7,686 nt of DNA from GCA-002731945 sp036344135 (GTDB taxonomy: Bacteria > Pseudomonadota > Alphaproteobacteria > MED-G09): positions 1-7,686 of the forward strand of contig JAYYUG010000026.1 of NCBI GenBank assembly GCA_036344135.1. Direction: 5' to 3'. Made by a program: the position numbers and the translations under genes. The notes beneath the pieces were generated by a model that did not search any database, was not told where the DNA came from, and was given only the letters and a program-made list of their open reading frames with translations. Below, piece by piece: positions 7,031-7,686 of the stretch. Every line of letters starts with the position of its first letter. Positions within the stretch are counted from its first letter, which is position 1.

Positions 7031-7061
7031 GTTAAACAGTTCTTTATTGAAAGGTTTATTT

Positions 7062-7565
7062 ATGGGGAAAGTACAGGAATTTCTTAAAGCCTCGTGGTTA
7101 CTTATACTCTGTTTGGTTATATCAAGATTTTTGGGTCTACCAGCAAATTTTACCCCTATATTAGCCTGTGCAGCATTCACTCCTTTCTTGACTGAAAATA
7201 AGATTTTACAAAGGTTTCTTCCTTTAGGGATTTTGTTGGTAACGGATACCTTTCTCGGTCTTTATTCTGAAATGCCGGTGGTTTATCTTTGTATTTTGTT
7301 GACCAGTATTATTGCGGGTTCCTTCCAAAATTATAATTTCCGAAATTTGATTTTTACCGGATTAATTGGTGTTGGCACCTGGCATCTTTTAGTAAATTTT
7401 GCTGTGTGGTATTCCGGTCATTCTACAAATGATCTTTTTAGTACCTATATTTTAGCGATGCCGTTTGATTTGAGGCTTTTATTAAGTACCTTGGTTTTTT
7501 CCTTATTTTTTTACAGTTTAAGAAACGTCTTAGGGAAATGGTACAGCCGCCTAGATTCGAACTAG
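7062..7565 (+). CDS. Small integral membrane protein, DUF6580-like
   Basis: The 167-residue protein is mostly hydrophobic, with roughly five membrane segments (about 10-24, 33-45, 52-68, 72-92 and 98-118) and another near 140-158. It has no signal peptide beyond the first segment. The motif PANFTPILACAAF at 27-39 and the later WHLLVNFAVWYSG and YILAMPFDLRLLL resemble DUF6580, an uncharacterised family in which NFTP near the N-terminus is typical. That match is from memory. Function is unknown; a role in transport is only a guess. I chose ATG 7062 because AAGG (7051-7054) lies seven bases before it. The in-frame TTG at 7047 has no comparable site. The last nine codons, including the stop, are antisense to the tRNA-His gene. 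Confidence 0.75.
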   Translation: MGKVQEFLKASWLLILCLVISRFLGLPANFTPILACAAFTPFLTENKILQRFLPLGILLVTDTFLGLYSEMPVVYLCILLTSIIAGSFQNYNFRNLIFTGLIGVGTWHLLVNFAVWYSGHSTNDLFSTYILAMPFDLRLLLSTLVFSLFFYSLRNVLGKWYSRLDSN

Positions 7566-7615
7566 GGACCTCCTGATCCACAATCAGGCGCTCTAACCAA
7601 CTGAGCTACGGCTGC
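7539..7615 (-). tRNA. tRNA-His (anticodon GTG)
   Basis: The minus strand folds into a full cloverleaf: acceptor stem GCAGCCG/CGGCTGT, D arm with GCTC/GAGC, anticodon stem CCTGA/TCAGG around TTGTGGA, variable loop AGGTC, and T arm CCTAG-TTCGAAT-CTAGG. The anticodon GTG is at 7581-7579. The discriminator is A (7542), and encoded CCA follows (7541-7539). Position 1 pairs with 72 as G-U. A G lies just before position 1 (7616) but could not pair with A73, so the usual G-1:C73 identity pair is absent. This pattern is known from an alphaproteobacterial group, including Caulobacter. The gene faces the membrane-protein gene and overlaps its 3' end by 27 bp. No terminator is seen beyond its 3' end. Confidence 0.95.
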
Positions 7616-7686
7616 CCATATAAAATCTATTTACCACGGAAGCCAATAAGTTTGAAGTTTTCTCTTATGTGTTTTCACTGTGTTGA

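Noticed and set aside
7004..7033. Imperfect direct repeat GGTTAAAAGTT / GGTATAAAAGTT in the gap before the membrane-protein gene
   Set aside because: Short, imperfect and made of A/T runs that are common in this DNA; no spacing or symmetry supports an operator.
7047..7061. Alternative TTG start for the membrane protein at 7047
   Set aside because: The AAGG at 7051-7054 lies downstream of it and is well placed for ATG 7062, while nothing resembling a ribosome-binding site precedes the TTG.
7539..7565. Attachment site of an integrated element at the tRNA-His 3' end
   Set aside because: No second copy of the tRNA 3' sequence and no integrase gene is present in the window.
7618..7646. tRNA-His promoter with TTGGCT and TTATAT on the minus strand (17-bp spacer)
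   Set aside because: The -10 ends only three bases before the mature tRNA 5' end, so transcription would start inside the tRNA. A second pair (TTCAAA at 7656-7651, TAAATA at 7633-7628) matches too poorly to call. I see nothing else supportable in 7616-7686.

Overview
The window is AT-rich and densely coded. It looks like a Gram-negative bacterium, most likely an AT-rich, probably marine, alphaproteobacterium. Gram-negative structure is shown directly by a TonB-dependent outer-membrane receptor and a lipoprotein-type peptidase. The alphaproteobacterial assignment rests mainly on the tRNA-His at the right edge, which has discriminator A73 and a G1-U72 end pair instead of the near-universal G-1:C73. 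This exception is known from an alphaproteobacterial group. The habitat and lineage are inference.

Layout: positions 1-736 (minus strand) hold the N-terminal third or quarter of a TonB-dependent receptor that runs off the left edge. Positions 737-974 are a divergent control region with a 12-bp direct repeat at 21-bp spacing, a small inverted repeat and a perfect DnaA-box sequence. From 975 to 6985 five plus-strand genes are packed with gaps of 0-9 bp: a PhnD-type periplasmic binding protein, a PPOX-type flavin-binding protein, a serine hydrolase of the class C beta-lactamase/NylB family flanked by two copies of an RTX-like module, a PaaI-type hotdog thioesterase, and an M3 peptidyl-dipeptidase (Dcp-like) with a probable lipoprotein signal. 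After 76 bp comes a small integral membrane protein resembling DUF6580. Its last nine codons lie antisense to a tRNA-His(GTG) gene on the minus strand.

Function: the spacing suggests one transcript for the five-gene block, but the products do not form a recognised pathway. A cautious reading is an uptake and degradation group at the cell surface: a receptor and a binding protein for uptake, an exported serine hydrolase (no N-terminal signal peptide, acidic-hydrophobic C-terminus suggesting type I secretion), and an envelope peptidase trimming short peptides. No ABC permease or ATPase for the binding protein, and no type I secretion genes, are present here. I see no CRISPR array, insertion sequence or convincing intrinsic terminator. 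The best candidate for something new is the five-gene block and its twin-module hydrolase; nothing here proves an undescribed system.
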